In this document: in pieces, positions 12,080-23,991 of the stretch
Position numbering within the stretch: position 1 is the stretch's first letter
Layout: every line of letters starts with the position of its first letter
Origin: Drechslerella dactyloides
Taxonomy: Eukaryota; Ascomycota; Orbiliomycetes; Orbiliales; Orbiliaceae
NCBI GenBank assembly: GCA_020064725.1
Contig: JAGTWJ010000010.1
Span: forward strand, 1,178,001-1,242,000
Direction: 5' to 3'
DNA length: 64,000 bases
Made by a program: the position numbers and the translations under genes
The notes under the pieces: generated by a model
What the model saw: only the letters and a program-made list of their open reading frames with translations
The model's database searches: none
Told to the model about the DNA's origin: nothing

Positions 12080-12778
12080 GGGAGGAGTGGCTGGCTGGGT
12101 TTGGGGGGTTCACATGGAATAGCTAAGGGTCGTGAGGGCTGGGGGCTCTTCAGCATGTGGTGGCGAGCTTCCGTCCGTGTGCGGATGAGCTTCTACCTGG
12201 AACCATGGGATCGAGATTTATGCAGGTGATGACTATCTTTCAGTATACAGGCGGGTTTGGTTTATATAGTTGGCATAGATACGTGATGTTACGCAGATAA
12301 TGATACCCGATTCTTATCAGCAGCCGTTCTAGATTCTAGGAGCTACGTGCGTCTAGCTTCGAGTCCACAAAATAACTTGGAGCCGCGTTTACTCAGCATG
12401 GCAATATTAATGCACTGCAGTGACTGTGGGATCCCTAGTAGGTCTCGTATTCTAGAATATGATGTACAGCGGATAACTGAGCGATAGCAGGAGGATAAAC
12501 TGCATGCTGTCGGAAATCCCAATCGTAATCGTATCGACGTAAAGAAACCATCCGACGAGAGAAACCCCGGTATCATAAGAGTCGACACGACAGACGGCGT
12601 ATATAGACAGTTTTTGGTGATTTTGCTGTCCGCAGGTGTGAATTGTGGAAGGTTGGAAAGGCGGTAGAAGGCAAGTATATATTACGAGGAAAAGAAGAGG
12701 TCTCTCGACGACGCCGTTAAAATGAACATGATGATCCCAAGGACAAGGGCAGGTATGGAAAACGAGCAAACGAGACGA
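12080..12778. other. Convergent 3' intergenic region
   Basis: Lies between the 3' ends of naa38 (plus) and rps11 (minus). It should hold both 3' UTRs and polyadenylation signals. Short frames here show no coding character. Confidence 0.55.
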
Positions 12779-13548
12779 TTAGAACTTGGAGAACTGTTTC
12801 GATCCCTTCGATCTCTTGGCCTGGACTCGTAGGACGTTGAACCGGACCTGCAGCGCAGCATGCATATTAGCCTCGAGAACATTGTTTCCGTTTTATATTT
12901 AATTGTCGGGAGTTGAACATACAGTCTTGCTCAATGGTCGGCACTGTCCGACGGTGACGTAGTCGCCATCCTCCACACGGAACGCGGGCGAGACGTGGGC
13001 CGGCACGTTGTGATGTCGCTTCTCGTATCTGTTGTACTTGGGGATGAAGTGCAGGTACGGGCGGCGGATGACGAGGGTTCTGTGCATCTTGGTGGAGACG
13101 ACGGTGCCGGAGAGGATACGGCCACGGATGGAGATTTGGCCGGTGAAGGGGCACTTCTTGTCTATAGGGTTAAAATGGCAGCAGGTTAGCATCGCGTGCT
13201 ATCGTTTGAATTGGCTCCGCCATCTCATTTCATTTCCATTTCCCCCCGTTTCCCGCTCGCTCGCCAATTTTCCCGTTCTCGATGCCCGATTCTGCCTGCT
13301 CTTGTCGCCTTCGTCCTCATCTGATCTGATCTCGGGTCCTCCGTTGGATCGCGGGGTGCGGTTGTTTCCATACCAATGTAAGCGCCCTCGATGGCGGTCT
13401 TGGGGGTCTTGAAGCCCAGGCCGACGTTCTTGTACCATCTTCGGCCCTTGCCGAGCTTCTTCTTCTGCTGGGAGGCCTTGTGGGCGAGGAAGATGTGCGG
13501 CTGCTTCTGGAACGCGCGTTCCGACTGGACGGTTAATTCGGTAGCCAT
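12779..13548 (-). CDS. rps11: 40S ribosomal protein S11 (uS17)
   Basis: Three minus-strand exons, 13374-13548, 12923-13161 and 12779-12847, give 160 residues, the normal size for eukaryotic uS17. The start MATELTVQSERAFQKQPHIF is typical for the family. Further diagnostic stretches are 'RRWYKNVGLGFKTPKTAIEG', 'DKKCPFTGQISIRGRILSG', 'MHRTLVIRRPYLHFIPKYNR', 'RHHNVPAHVSPAFRVEDGDY' and the basic C-terminal tail RVQAKRSKGSKQFSKF. Introns are phase 1 (GTATGG...TAG) and phase 0 (GTATGT...CAG). The protein binds 18S rRNA in the small subunit body. A longer in-frame-looking open stretch upstream was not used as start because the family N-terminus begins at this ATG. It shares a 616-bp divergent promoter with spc7. 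Confidence 0.97.
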
Positions 13549-14164
13549 GGCTGCGGCGGTGAAGTTGGGATGTCGGGGGTGATTGTCGAGGAAGTCGTGT
13601 CGGAGAGTCGATGACGGTTTGGCGATAGTCTGCTGGAGGTGAATTCGATACAATTTTCGCGGGCGGCACGGCTGTAGCAGCAACACGGAGAAGTGCTTAG
13701 GGCTAGGGCTTTGCTCATAATTCCCGTATATGGAAGGTTTGCCATTGTCAAACACTGTCAAACATCTTTTGCAACACATTTAGTAGCCGCAACACAAGAC
13801 GCAGGGACGGCCGAATCGGAACTAGCGCGATGGCACAACGTCATGTAAACAAAACAACAACAAAGCGCGTCTTCCGCCGCCGTTCTTGGCCGCCAGCTTC
13901 AATCGGTCAGCCTGCGATCAGCCCACGCCGGCGTCATCGACCGCTCCCTCGACCGCCATTTATTTATTTACGTGCCCAGCACTCGCCAGCTTGCCACCCT
14001 CGTAGAAATAGCTCACGACAGCCGAATTACTCCCCGAGCCGACACTCAGCATCCATTCAAAAGCACATCCCGCCACTGCGCATATCACGCACCAGCAGGA
14101 GGGACAGCTTCAACATTGACATCACCACTACACCAACTACACCACCCGACAAGATACGCCCACA
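13549..14164. promoter_or_regulatory. Divergent promoter of rps11 and spc7
   Basis: A 616-bp gap between two genes transcribed away from each other. Both leaders and core promoters must lie here. The spc7 side (13950-14160) is C/A-rich with little G, as in many fungal leaders. No long conserved motif could be assigned. Confidence 0.55.
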
Positions 14165-17100
14165 ATGTCGTCGGCCCTAGCCGGCAGGAAGCGGGGCTCC
14201 CGCAAGTCCATCGCCTTCCAGCCTTCGTCGAAGCCTGGCACCGAAGACAATAAGGAAAACAGCGGGTCCAGAGCTGCCCTGGCTAAGAAGTCGCGTTCAA
14301 AATCTTTGGGCCCCGGCGAGCTTCAGAAAATTGTCTCCGAGCAAAAGCCAGAGAAGGTAGGCACGCGCCTCCGGTGTCGGTGGATTCGCAACTTCAAGCT
14401 GACAGTCGTCAACTCGACGGTCTATAGGTCATCAAATCGATATTGCAGCCAGCCATCCCCATCTCGCCGCTACAGCAAATCCCCTCCTTCAATGGCAAAG
14501 GCAGCAAGATTAAGGCCCTTGCGCCACCCATCCTGGTACCCTTGAAGACAGAGCAGGAGCAGCAAGAGGCCCGTCAGCAGAGAGAAGCTCAGCGTAGTGC
14601 CGCCATGACCCACCGGGAGAAGCGAAGAAAGTCACTTGGAGGACGCCGTGTCAGCTTCAACCCAGAGGTTACTATGCACGTCCTGGAAGAAACGCGGATT
14701 TCGAACACGCCATCTTCGACGGAATCCAACGGCACAGCCAAAACACCAAGCACCGGCGCGAGATCCGTCGCAGCGGTTACACCATCGCCAGTCAACGCTG
14801 AGACGGCCACATCGTCCGAGGCCGGCGATTCAAGCGATCTGGAACAACCTACGACCCCGCCAAAGCAAGTGGAGGAGGCTGCCCCGGAGCCAGAGTCAGC
14901 CAGGCTAGAGCACAAGAAAGAGAACCGGAGACCGATGACGCCTGTCGCGAGCTTTGACCGCACGCAAGACTTCACAGGCTCACCGACACCAAGCTCTGCT
15001 TTCTCCTCGCCCGCCATGACTGACGACGCGGAGAGCACGCTCGCGCCAGAAGATAGCTCTGACGAAGACGACACTGGCTTAATCTCCGTGGTTTCTCCGT
15101 CGGTCACAGCCAGGACAGACGCCTCAGATGACGACAGCGACGATATGGACATGGTTGACGAGAACGAAGTAACCGCAACATTCACACCATGGATCGCCCG
15201 AGAGCACAACCACCCACGCCTCAGCCATCCAGAGACAAATTTCACATCCGCCCCACCACCACCCGAAGACGCGAACCCCGAGATGCCCTTCGCTGGACGT
15301 CGCCATGACCACCCGAGACTCAGCCACCCTGAAACTGGGTTCTCCTCTGCTCCCAAGAGGTTGGACAACATGCACCAAGAGCCCGGAGATGATGGCGAAG
15401 CGACGATGGAAATCACACGAGTGGGTATGGGGGGTATCCTTACGAGTCCATCGCCGATGCGCGCGCGCGACATGATGACGGACGACGACATGACAATGGA
15501 GTTCACGCAGGCTATTGGCCCTGGGATTTTAAACAACCGACGACTGTCCACCGTTAGCGAGGGCACCGACGATGGCGATATGACGATGGAATTCACGAGA
15601 GCTATTGGACCGGGACTATTGTCAGGCAATACACAACCCATCTCTTACCCTGCTCTACCACGATTCAGCCCCGAGGAAGATGACGAACAGACTATGGAAT
15701 TGACAAGGGCCATTGGCGGTATCAAGACAGCTTCGCCCGAACAAGGTAGCGACGCCGAAGACGAGGACATGAGCATGGAATTGACGAACGTCATTGGAGG
15801 TGTCCTGGGAGGCCGCGCACAGCAACTAGCAGACTCCGAGACCGATAATACCGGCTCGATGGACATGGACATGACGGTCGCCATCGGTGGCATCATCGAG
15901 CAGGCTAGGGTGGTCAACCAAAGGGAGCCTCCAAGCCCGACAATCAACGCTGACCTCGAAACCGTTACCATGAATGTGCATCCTTCGCTATCAACTCTCG
16001 TTGCAGAGGCGAGGGCTAGATCTGCCAGCATTACCAGCACACCGCCTGCAGCAAAGACAACACCCAGAACTAGACGGTCGATGACACCACGGAAGGCAGA
16101 AGAAACCACACCAAAGACCACTGGGAGAGTGTTACGATCAAGGACACCTCAAACCGAGGCACCCGCAACCACAGTAACCTCGGAACCCCAAGCTGAACCC
16201 GAGACATTTACTCCAAAGGCCTCGAAGGCTACCCCGACCACTGCACCTCCAAAGAAGGCCACACCAAAGGCAGCAACCTCGACCCCTAAAGTTTCTACTC
16301 CGAAGACTTTGACGCCCCGACGGAGCGCGCGAACGCCTCAGCAGACTACACCGACACCGAGAGCCACAACCCTTGCTGGAACCGGCAAGGTCGCGGTCCT
16401 CGACCATGGCTTGTCGGCCAAGAGACGTCTTGCCGGTGTTACCTCCCCAGGCATCCATCTGACAAACATGAACGCCGGAGCAAAGTCTCCCAGCACGCGG
16501 GCCACCGGTGTCGGGATTTCCAAGGCCGGGATGGGCTCGCCATCCGTTCGCAAGATTCTAAGCGCTCGCAAGAGCATTGGGGCCGGCGAAGTCGAGCCTT
16601 TCTCTCCGGGTGTTCGGCCGCTCTCACAGCTACTGAGAGATCTCAACAATGACAATAAGGACCTCTTGGATCCCGAGGCCGAGGCTGCGAAGGGCGCTGC
16701 AGGTATCAAGGAGATGCTGGAGAGGATGACGCCAAAGAAGGACGGGAGGGACAACTTGGCTGGTCTCGAGGGTTCCGTGCGGCCTAAGCGGACGTTCGAT
16801 GCCGTCAAGGGAGACTTGATTGCTGCCGCTTCCGTCGCCCCCAAGAGCCTAGAACAAGGCCTCACCGGCAGCCCGGCTAGGAAGAAGCGTAAGAGCCTCG
16901 AAGAAGAGCCGGCACCGGTTGAGAAGCCGGCCGTCAGGTTCAATGTGCAGGAGCCGCAGAATTCAAATGCCGCTACCCAGGACGATCCGTTCGCGTCATC
17001 GAAGCCTCCAGTTGCTTCCACTAAAGCGCCTTCCGCACAAGCAGAGCGGGAGGAGGATATGGAAGTTGACAATGAGGACGTGGAGGTGCCGAATATGGCG

Positions 17101-18645
17101 ATGAAGGACTTTCTGGGCATGATTGGGATTTCGTTTCTGGATGGAATCACGTCTACGCGGCACCGCCGGCAGACCGGCGCCATCCTCGGACTCGGGGTGG
17201 AGATGCCCGACGAGGAGATATCCATCGCCGACCAGATCAACGGCCAGCTTACAATCCGACCATTCCTCGAGCTCTACGAACATGTAAGTCGCCTCGTCGA
17301 TATATACTTACCACCAGCAGTGCTAACGCGTACGGTCATAGCTTCAACGAGAGCTGAAACGCTCGAACAAAGAGGGCAAAGAGATGTTCAGGCAGATTGA
17401 AAAGATGGTGCTCGAGGAGAACCCGCGCTTGTTCCGCGAATACGTTGTCGCCCCGCCGGACGTCCGCGCGGTCATGGACCTGCAGTTCAAGAACATCAAG
17501 TCCTCGTCGCGACTCGAGGCCCGACGCGACTGGTACACCTGGCGCCAGGGACTGCAGGAAACGATCAAGGCCAAGGCTCAGGAAAACCTGACAGCACTGC
17601 AGGCGGACGAAAAGGCGCTCCAGAAGCAGCGTGAGATCGTAGACACACTGCAGCCCATGCTGACGAGCCGTCAGAAGGAGCTGGCTGAGCGGCTAGAGGT
17701 GCTCAAGGCGCGGAAGGAGGAGATCGAGGCCTGCGATCCGAAGGAGCTGGAGGAGAAGCGGGACGCGCTGAGGGCGTCAAAGGAAAAGCTAGAAGAGAAG
17801 AGAAAGGAGCTGGAGGCGGCGAATAAGGCGGCCGAGGCGCTGGAAGGAGAGGTTGCCGGCCGGGAGGAGAGGAAGGCGAAGTGTCTGAGTGCTATTGAGA
17901 GCGCCGAGAAGGTTGCAGAGGCGAATAAGGGATATACGGAGGAGGAAGTCGTGGCCAGCATCGGTGAGTCTAGTTCATACCTCCCTTACCTGTGGATTGC
18001 TGCTACATCGACATGTCTACAAGATGGGGTAATGCTAACCAGTGTCATGCAGAACGCGTCCGCAAGCTGGAAGAAAAGACCGGATGGACGCTCAAGCAAG
18101 CGGAGAGTCCGCGGTTCCTGGAGATGGTGTACCGCAAGACACTCGAGGTCCGGTTCGACGCGCACAATCCCAGCGACAAGGCGACCCCGCCGCGTCTAAC
18201 ACTACTCAACACGGACGCACCATCCACACAACAGCAGTTCTTCCTAGACGCGATTGCTGCGTCCTGCGCGGAGGTGGAGTTTGAGCGGTACGCAGCGCTG
18301 CTCGCCCATATCGCCACGCGGTGGGATAAGGCCGCAGCTCTGCTAGCGGAGATGGAGAGCGTCGCAGCGCATTATCTTACCACGGTTACGGTCGAGGATG
18401 CCGGGTTGGTGTTTTCCGCCGATCTACTAGTGATGGAGCGCAAGGCGAAGGTACGGGTTAGGTTCTGCGTGGGGCGGGATGTGCTCCGAGATGTGGAGAT
18501 CCATGCCGAGACGGTGTACGGAGAGGGAATGGCGGGGTGGAAGCTGGGTGAGTTTTTGGAGAGGGTTGTCGGCGAGGAAGGTATGGGGTGGCGGGCGGCG
18601 ATGCGGAGTTTAGGACGGCAGCTCGGTGGAGCGGGAGGGCAGTGA
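14165..18645 (+). CDS. spc7: Kinetochore scaffold Spc7/KNL1 with MELT array and PP1-docking motif
   Basis: Four exons, 14165-14356, 14428-17283, 17342-17963 and 18053-18645, are phase-consistent and give about 1420 residues. Near the N-terminus are a SILK-like site (KSILQP, residues 67-72) and a canonical PP1 site RVSF (138-141). Between 15400 and 15900 lies a run of MELT-like repeats: MEITRVGMGGI, MEFTQAIGPGI, MEFTRAIGPGL, MELTRAIGGI, MELTNVIGGV and MDMTVAIGGI. The middle is basic and TP-rich. The C-terminal third is the Spc7 domain: 'MKDFLGMIGISFLDGITSTR', a long Glu/Lys coiled coil (exon 3), then the RWD-like kinetochore-binding end. In the family, phosphorylated MELT repeats recruit Bub3-Bub1 and the RVSF site recruits PP1 to silence the checkpoint. 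A small tandem repeat (HPRLSHPET) occurs near 15210 and 15310. Confidence 0.95.
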
Positions 18646-19348
18646 TGGCGATTTTTGCATTTGGCGATCGATGCTTTTTGACGATGGTGTTAGCGACAAC
18701 TGGCTGCATGCGCACGCATGATGGATAACTATTATTTTGTTCAGGTCTTTTGCGTTTCCTCTTTCCTTTGTTGTTTGTGATGGAAGGCGAGTAGTGGTGG
18801 GATTCGGTCACGATTATTGCATTGCAGTGGCCATGGTTTTAATCATTTCGGTAGATATTTCGCTGTTTATATTATTTGAGGATTCTGGTGTGCTGGATTC
18901 ATTTATGCATATATGGTTCATCAAAATTTCTTCTTCGTCGAATATTAGGCACACTAGTACTTGCCGCAGACATCAATATGAATTTGCAGTCTGTATCTAG
19001 AGGGAGAAATAATATTGAGTTAATGTTGCGTCAGGCCCAATTGATGGCAGTTCTCTCAATCGAATACAGGTAGAAAGAAAATCACAGACCGATGATATAT
19101 CTCGCGATTGCAGGTCAATCCACCATACGGATAGTACTAGGGAGACCCGGTATATCTGCAAACCAAACTGACGCATGTAGACCTTCCTTTTGAATGCCTC
19201 TCCGTGCTGAATTCGAGTTGGTTGTCCGCACACGAACATCATGCGGAATGTATACGTACCGATATGTCAATGCTAGCTATAGCCAGCGTCATAGAATGAA
19301 ATGTCATCCAGCAAAGTAAGTCACAAACTGCATAACTTCTTAGCTTCT

Positions 19349-19455
19349 ATATAAACGGCATCCGGTAGCGAAGCCGGTGGCATCTACGCTGCGCAATTCG
19401 GAGCCCTAAGGGGTACCCCGACACTTCTGGAAGGAGGCAGCTTAAAGCTGCAGCT
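19349..19455 (+). other. Hairpin-rich segment behind a TATA-like box; possible ncRNA
   Basis: The segment begins with TATATAAA-like sequence and then carries, within 100 bases, repeated CCGGT words flanked by GGCATC, a perfect GGGGTACCCC palindrome (19410-19419) and a 7+7 palindrome GCAGCTTAAAGCTGC (19437-19451). The density of complementary arms is unusual for this region. No known RNA family (U1-U6, SRP, RNase P/MRP) was recognised. Confidence 0.25.
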
Positions 19456-21815
19456 TCAACTGAGACCTTCATTCCTTAATCCGTGCATGGATCCGGATCT
19501 CGGTACGTACGTAGTAGGATTAAAATTTCTCGGGAAGGTTTGCACTGCCTGCGAGATCTGATCTGTTGACGGACGTCATGGTGTTGCAGATGCTGGCAGT
19601 GCTGCAGGGGGTACGCGTACGTCGCAGTTCAAGTGCAAGCTAAAGTACACCATCCGCTGCAATTTCTCGCATGATCATATTACAGCAAGGCATCATGATT
19701 GTCCTGGTCATGTTGAATTTGATGTTTCTGGTATATATAGATTGACAGCATAGCGGACGCCGCGCCGGCCGTGCCACAATTACATGTTTCGATTGACGGT
19801 GGATGTGCAACGTGTTTCCCGAATTCGCGAATAGCGCCATGGTAGCAACTTGGCGCGTGAGAGTGTGCGTTTATGCGTGTATGCGCACATACGTAGGGCA
19901 CGAGGCTCGCAGGATGAATGGCGGTGAAGGTTTACGACTAATTCTACGCCTTCTTTCCATTGATCTAGGCAGTTAGTCTCGGGGACGCTGCTAGGCAGTG
20001 TATACTCGCAACACTACAAGCGGTGATAGCGAAGGTCTATAGGATTCCAAGGACACCGCTTAATAGATGTCGATGCGGTTATCGGCTTGCTGCAGGCGGC
20101 TGCAGGTAACAGTCCGCCCGAGGCTAGCGCGTCGGATGATCGGCTCGCAGTCAGCCTCGGTGTTCATTCGCTCTCTCGTGGATAAGAGCGATATGTTATA
20201 CGAGTAGGTGATCGGATGGTTGGTGGTGGTGGTATCCTAGATACGCGTCTGACGGTGGGGTATTGCCGAGAAAAGTTGCTCGGACAGCTTGGTCTCAGGA
20301 CTCGGTTTCGGCTACGGGTTCGAAGCTCAGTTGTTACGGGGAATAGCTTTCGAAGCTGGTTCTTTGGAACGGTTTTTTCTTTCTGTTGAGCCGCGAGATT
20401 GGTGCACGAGTAAGGATTCTCAGCCGCACGCAGGTCGACGGTTAGCTTGGACATGGTCTATTTGTGCATAATCAGATTTTGGCTTCGACAGTGGGGCCGA
20501 CGACGGTTGTGCTGGCGGGACCCATGTCCCTGTCCGGACAGACACTGCTCGCTCGCCGTCGCTCTTCGCCTGCATGCCTGCAAGCTCGTATGGATGATAT
20601 ATCTCACGGTTTCCTGTCAGTGCGAGGTCGAACAGGACGCATTGCTTGCGAGCTTGGACTCCAGTTGCGTATATATTGTCATCGCGTCGAATTGCTCGAG
20701 GGACGTAACAATTAGCAAAGACGGCTCTTGTGATGAGATGTGAGCTTACGGTCTATTACTCATGCGCGTCGACAGCTCTGGCGGGGATAAGATCGCGGTG
20801 CAGTCAGCCGCACCTTGGTAGATGCACTTGTACTGTCATCTTTGGAGCTTGTATGCACATAACTGTCGGTAGCTGCTCGTACGCCGGTTTGGTGGAGACC
20901 GCCAAGAGGGTCGCCAAACGTTAGAAGTGGGAGAGATATTCCCTGAAGGATCAATCTATAGCTATAGCTAGCAGCCTCAAGTTGAAGGGAAGTCTAAGTA
21001 TGGATCTTTTGGTGGGTATCGTCTATGCACGTGTGTCCGTCAACACGGGCGAAAAGAGGGGTTGGGATGGAGTGACAAATAGCGTCCCTGGAGCCCTGTT
21101 CCGAACCCGTTCTTGAAGGCCCGTCGACGGAGTGACTTCGTACTCCCAAGAATCCAGGCAGTTTGCTCGTTTGACCCGAGCCAACAGAAGGCGCAGAGCC
21201 ACAGGGATCGGATCTGGCCCACACACGGATTTTCGGCGAGAGGGTCTGTCTCTTGATTTTCGCTTTCCCTTCGCTCCAAGTTGGAAGGTGGGCTCAGCCC
21301 CCCGATCTGGCGTATTCCGCTGGTCTGGGGCAAGCTTGGCCAACTAATTATAGCCCCGGGTTATCGATATGTCCAGCACGAAGGCCTTTTGCCGGAAGGA
21401 GCCTGCCATGTACCGTTCGCCTGTCTGTCCTCAGTGTCCCAGGGTCTGGAAAGTACCCGCAGTGAGCCTCGCCACCGTCGCACGCCTGCGGTACATCACT
21501 TGCGTACTATGTATGTAATATAGGCAGAGAGAGACACCACGGGAGGGTTCCGTCAGTGAGGCTGACCGTTTGCCAGGACCGGGCCAAGAACTCACTAATT
21601 CTACAGCCTGAGGCGAAGGAGCAGAAATTGACGAGGGTGCATCCGTCTGGCGAGCGAAGTTGCATTTTTCTGGTGTGCAGCCCGGCCTGCTTCACTCAGT
21701 CTGATACACCGGCTGTGCGAGCTGAAAGCAGCAAAGGACCCTTGCCTGCAAGGACATTAGCAAAGTACCTGGTATACCTTACGTGTATCCCTTGGGGCAT
21801 GCTGCAGGTTGGTTG

Positions 21816-21823
21816 TATATAAG
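21816..21823 (+). promoter_or_regulatory. TATA box candidate of the Sur7-family gene
   Basis: TATATAAG lies about 290 bases upstream of the ATG at 22104, leaving room for a leader of about 250 bases. Confidence 0.4.
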
Positions 21824-22103
21824 AGTAGCTGGCCGCCGACCAGTCGAAGGCCTTGCCGTGACCGTTGTTTTAATTCTGCGCTCGTTCATTGAAGTATTCC
21901 ATCTTCATCGTTCGTTCGAATTCTGCGAGGAGTGACGTCGAGAAGAAGAGAAGAAGAAGAAGAAATTGCCAGTGTTCTGTTCTGTCGCGGGAACAACATC
22001 AACCACACGCCAACAACGCACTAATCCAAATCTCAACCTCACCGACTCTCGAGCTCGAGAAGCATCGCGATCGCGAACTAGATAGTCCAGAAACACCGCC
22101 AAG

Positions 22104-23087
22104 ATGGGCAGGGGTGCTCGCGCCGTTTGCGTCTCCGTGCCGCTGTTGGCTACCGCTGCCACAGCCGCTCTCATCGTCATCTCGACCTTCATCGGCCAGA
22201 CGAACCGAAGCAATAGCTTCCTCAACTCCCTCTACTTCATCCGCCTCGACACCCGCTTCATCAACGCCCCGCAAGAGCTCGCTGACATCCCGGGCACGAA
22301 TCTCGATAACTTTGCCCTCGATAAACTCGGTATCGATCTCTCCATCCAGAACACCGCCAACCTCGTCGGCGTCGCCGATTTCTACCAGGCCGGTCTCTTC
22401 TCCTACTGCTCGGGTACCTACGATAACGCCACCGCCTCGTGGAACGTCCAAAACTGCTCTTCCACCTCCGGTTCCTTCGTCTTCAACATTGTCGACATCA
22501 TCAATGCCGAGGCCAAGACTGGCAGGAACCTCACTTTCCCCGATGGCGTCAACAACCTCTTCAAGGCTGTCTCAGCCCTGACCCGCGCCCAGTACATCAT
22601 GTTCATCGTCGGCATCATCGCCACCGCCGTCGAATTCGTGCTCGGTTTCTTCGCCTTCCTCTCCCGCTGGGGCTCCTGCGTTACCACCATCGCTGCCATC
22701 GCCGCTTTCTGGGCCCTGCTCGCCGGCGCCGTCATTAACATTGCGCTGTACGCAGCCATGGCCAAGGCGTTCGACGCCTCCTTCAACACCTTCGGCGTAC
22801 ACGGCGAAATCAACCGTCGTGTCTACACCATCATGTTCATCGGTGTTGCCGTCTCTCTGGGTGCTATGCTCTTCTGGACGCTGTCGACCTGCTGCTGCAG
22901 CGGCCGCCGCGATAAGATCATGAAGGGCGACAGCAGCCGCGGACCGAAGAAGTCCGGAAAGTACGAGAGAGTCGCAGCCCCATACATGGGACACGGTGGA
23001 CCCGCGCCCGCACCGCCGCACCAACACGTCGGACAGACGTACGGGCACAAGGAAGGGTTTGAGCCGATGCGCCACACGCAAGTCTAA
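22104..23087 (+). CDS. Sur7/PalI-family four-pass plasma membrane protein
   Basis: A single uninterrupted frame of 327 residues. The first transmembrane helix starts at residue 8 (VCVSVPLLATAATAALIVI). It is followed by an extracellular loop of about 150 residues with the cysteine pair typical of Sur7-like proteins (GLFSYCSGT...NVQNCSS) and N-glycosylation sites. Then come three hydrophobic helices (about residues 165-185, 193-215 and 240-262), a CCCSGRR juxtamembrane cysteine cluster that could be palmitoylated, and a Gly/Pro/His-rich cytoplasmic tail. In yeasts Sur7 marks eisosome/MCC patches and affects wall and endocytosis. The related PalI works in pH sensing. Topology supports the family, but the subgroup cannot be fixed here. 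It is tail-to-tail with mef1. Confidence 0.88.
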   Translation: MGRGARAVCVSVPLLATAATAALIVISTFIGQTNRSNSFLNSLYFIRLDTRFINAPQELADIPGTNLDNFALDKLGIDLSIQNTANLVGVADFYQAGLFSYCSGTYDNATASWNVQNCSSTSGSFVFNIVDIINAEAKTGRNLTFPDGVNNLFKAVSALTRAQYIMFIVGIIATAVEFVLGFFAFLSRWGSCVTTIAAIAAFWALLAGAVINIALYAAMAKAFDASFNTFGVHGEINRRVYTIMFIGVAVSLGAMLFWTLSTCCCSGRRDKIMKGDSSRGPKKSGKYERVAAPYMGHGGPAPAPPHQHVGQTYGHKEGFEPMRHTQV

Positions 23088-23991
23088 GTGCATTCCCAAA
23101 TAGACGAATGCCCGATTATCTGGTTTACGAGACCTTTATACATAACATCCGCGTGAGCGGATATGTGCATGCTGTGGTTAGTGGCAGACCGGCGAGGTAG
23201 TGGGGGACGTGCGAGGTGTTCTTCCTTTCTTAGTATCTACATTCTTTCTTACAATCATTGCTCAGATTGGCTCCTTTTTTGGGAGGGTATTCGTTCGGCA
23301 CCGGGCGTTTTAGAAGGCGCATGCATGTTCTTTCCTTCATTATCTTGTTTTTTCGGGTTTGTTTCTTCACGTTACGTTATGTTATGACTGCGGCCGCGAT
23401 GGCGTCGGCTTACGAACTCTCATTTATATACCCCGTCTTACAGACGTCATCTATTCTAGTTTAGTTTCTAGTATTGATATCGGGACGGACTGGAGTATAT
23501 ATACACTATATTACGAAAAGTATACATTATATTACACTATCTCATATCACATCTTATCATGATATCATACTGTGATCCATTTCTAGACTGCTATCGTTCT
23601 GCAGGACCGAGACTAGGTCCAAATCGTCGTGAATCAATTTGCGGTATTTATATAGACGTGTGTAACAGTGTCGCGTGACGAACTCGTGTCATGAAGGTTA
23701 GCTGGCGACTCGCATGGCGGCTTGCATAAACTGGCTCGCGGTGCGCGCTAAATGCTACTACGCCTACACGTATCTCATGCTGCTCCCAGGCTCACCGGTG
23801 CATAGTCTGAAAGCCAGCACGTAGCCATGTATGTACAGACTCAACTTTTGCTATCTTACACGCATGCGTCAGTATACCTATATACAGCCAGAAGGGAACA
23901 AGATATACAAAGAACGAAAAGTCTATCTATCCGTCTATAAAAATGGGTGAGTGGATATATATGCCGAACGTAAAACGTGAAAATGCACCAT
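23088..23991. other. Convergent 3' intergenic region
   Basis: A 0.9-kb gap between the 3' ends of the Sur7-family gene and mef1. T-rich and TATA-rich, consistent with 3' UTRs. No gene seen. Confidence 0.55.

Larger units (their letters stand above)
18646..22103. other. 3.4-kb gene-poor region
   Basis: Between spc7 and the Sur7-family gene, both on the plus strand. Open frames of 60-106 codons occur on both strands, but none is recognisable or clearly coding. It contains a TATA-preceded cluster of palindromes at 19349-19455 and the promoter of the downstream gene at its right end. Confidence 0.55.

Noticed and set aside
14589..17283. Long minus-strand frames opposite spc7 (up to 350 codons)
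   Set aside because: They are antisense shadows of the GC-rich, repeat-containing spc7 coding sequence.
21023..21820. Cluster of 60-106-codon frames on both strands
   Set aside because: They overlap on both strands without family resemblance or splice structure. Treated as promoter and intergenic DNA of the Sur7-family gene.
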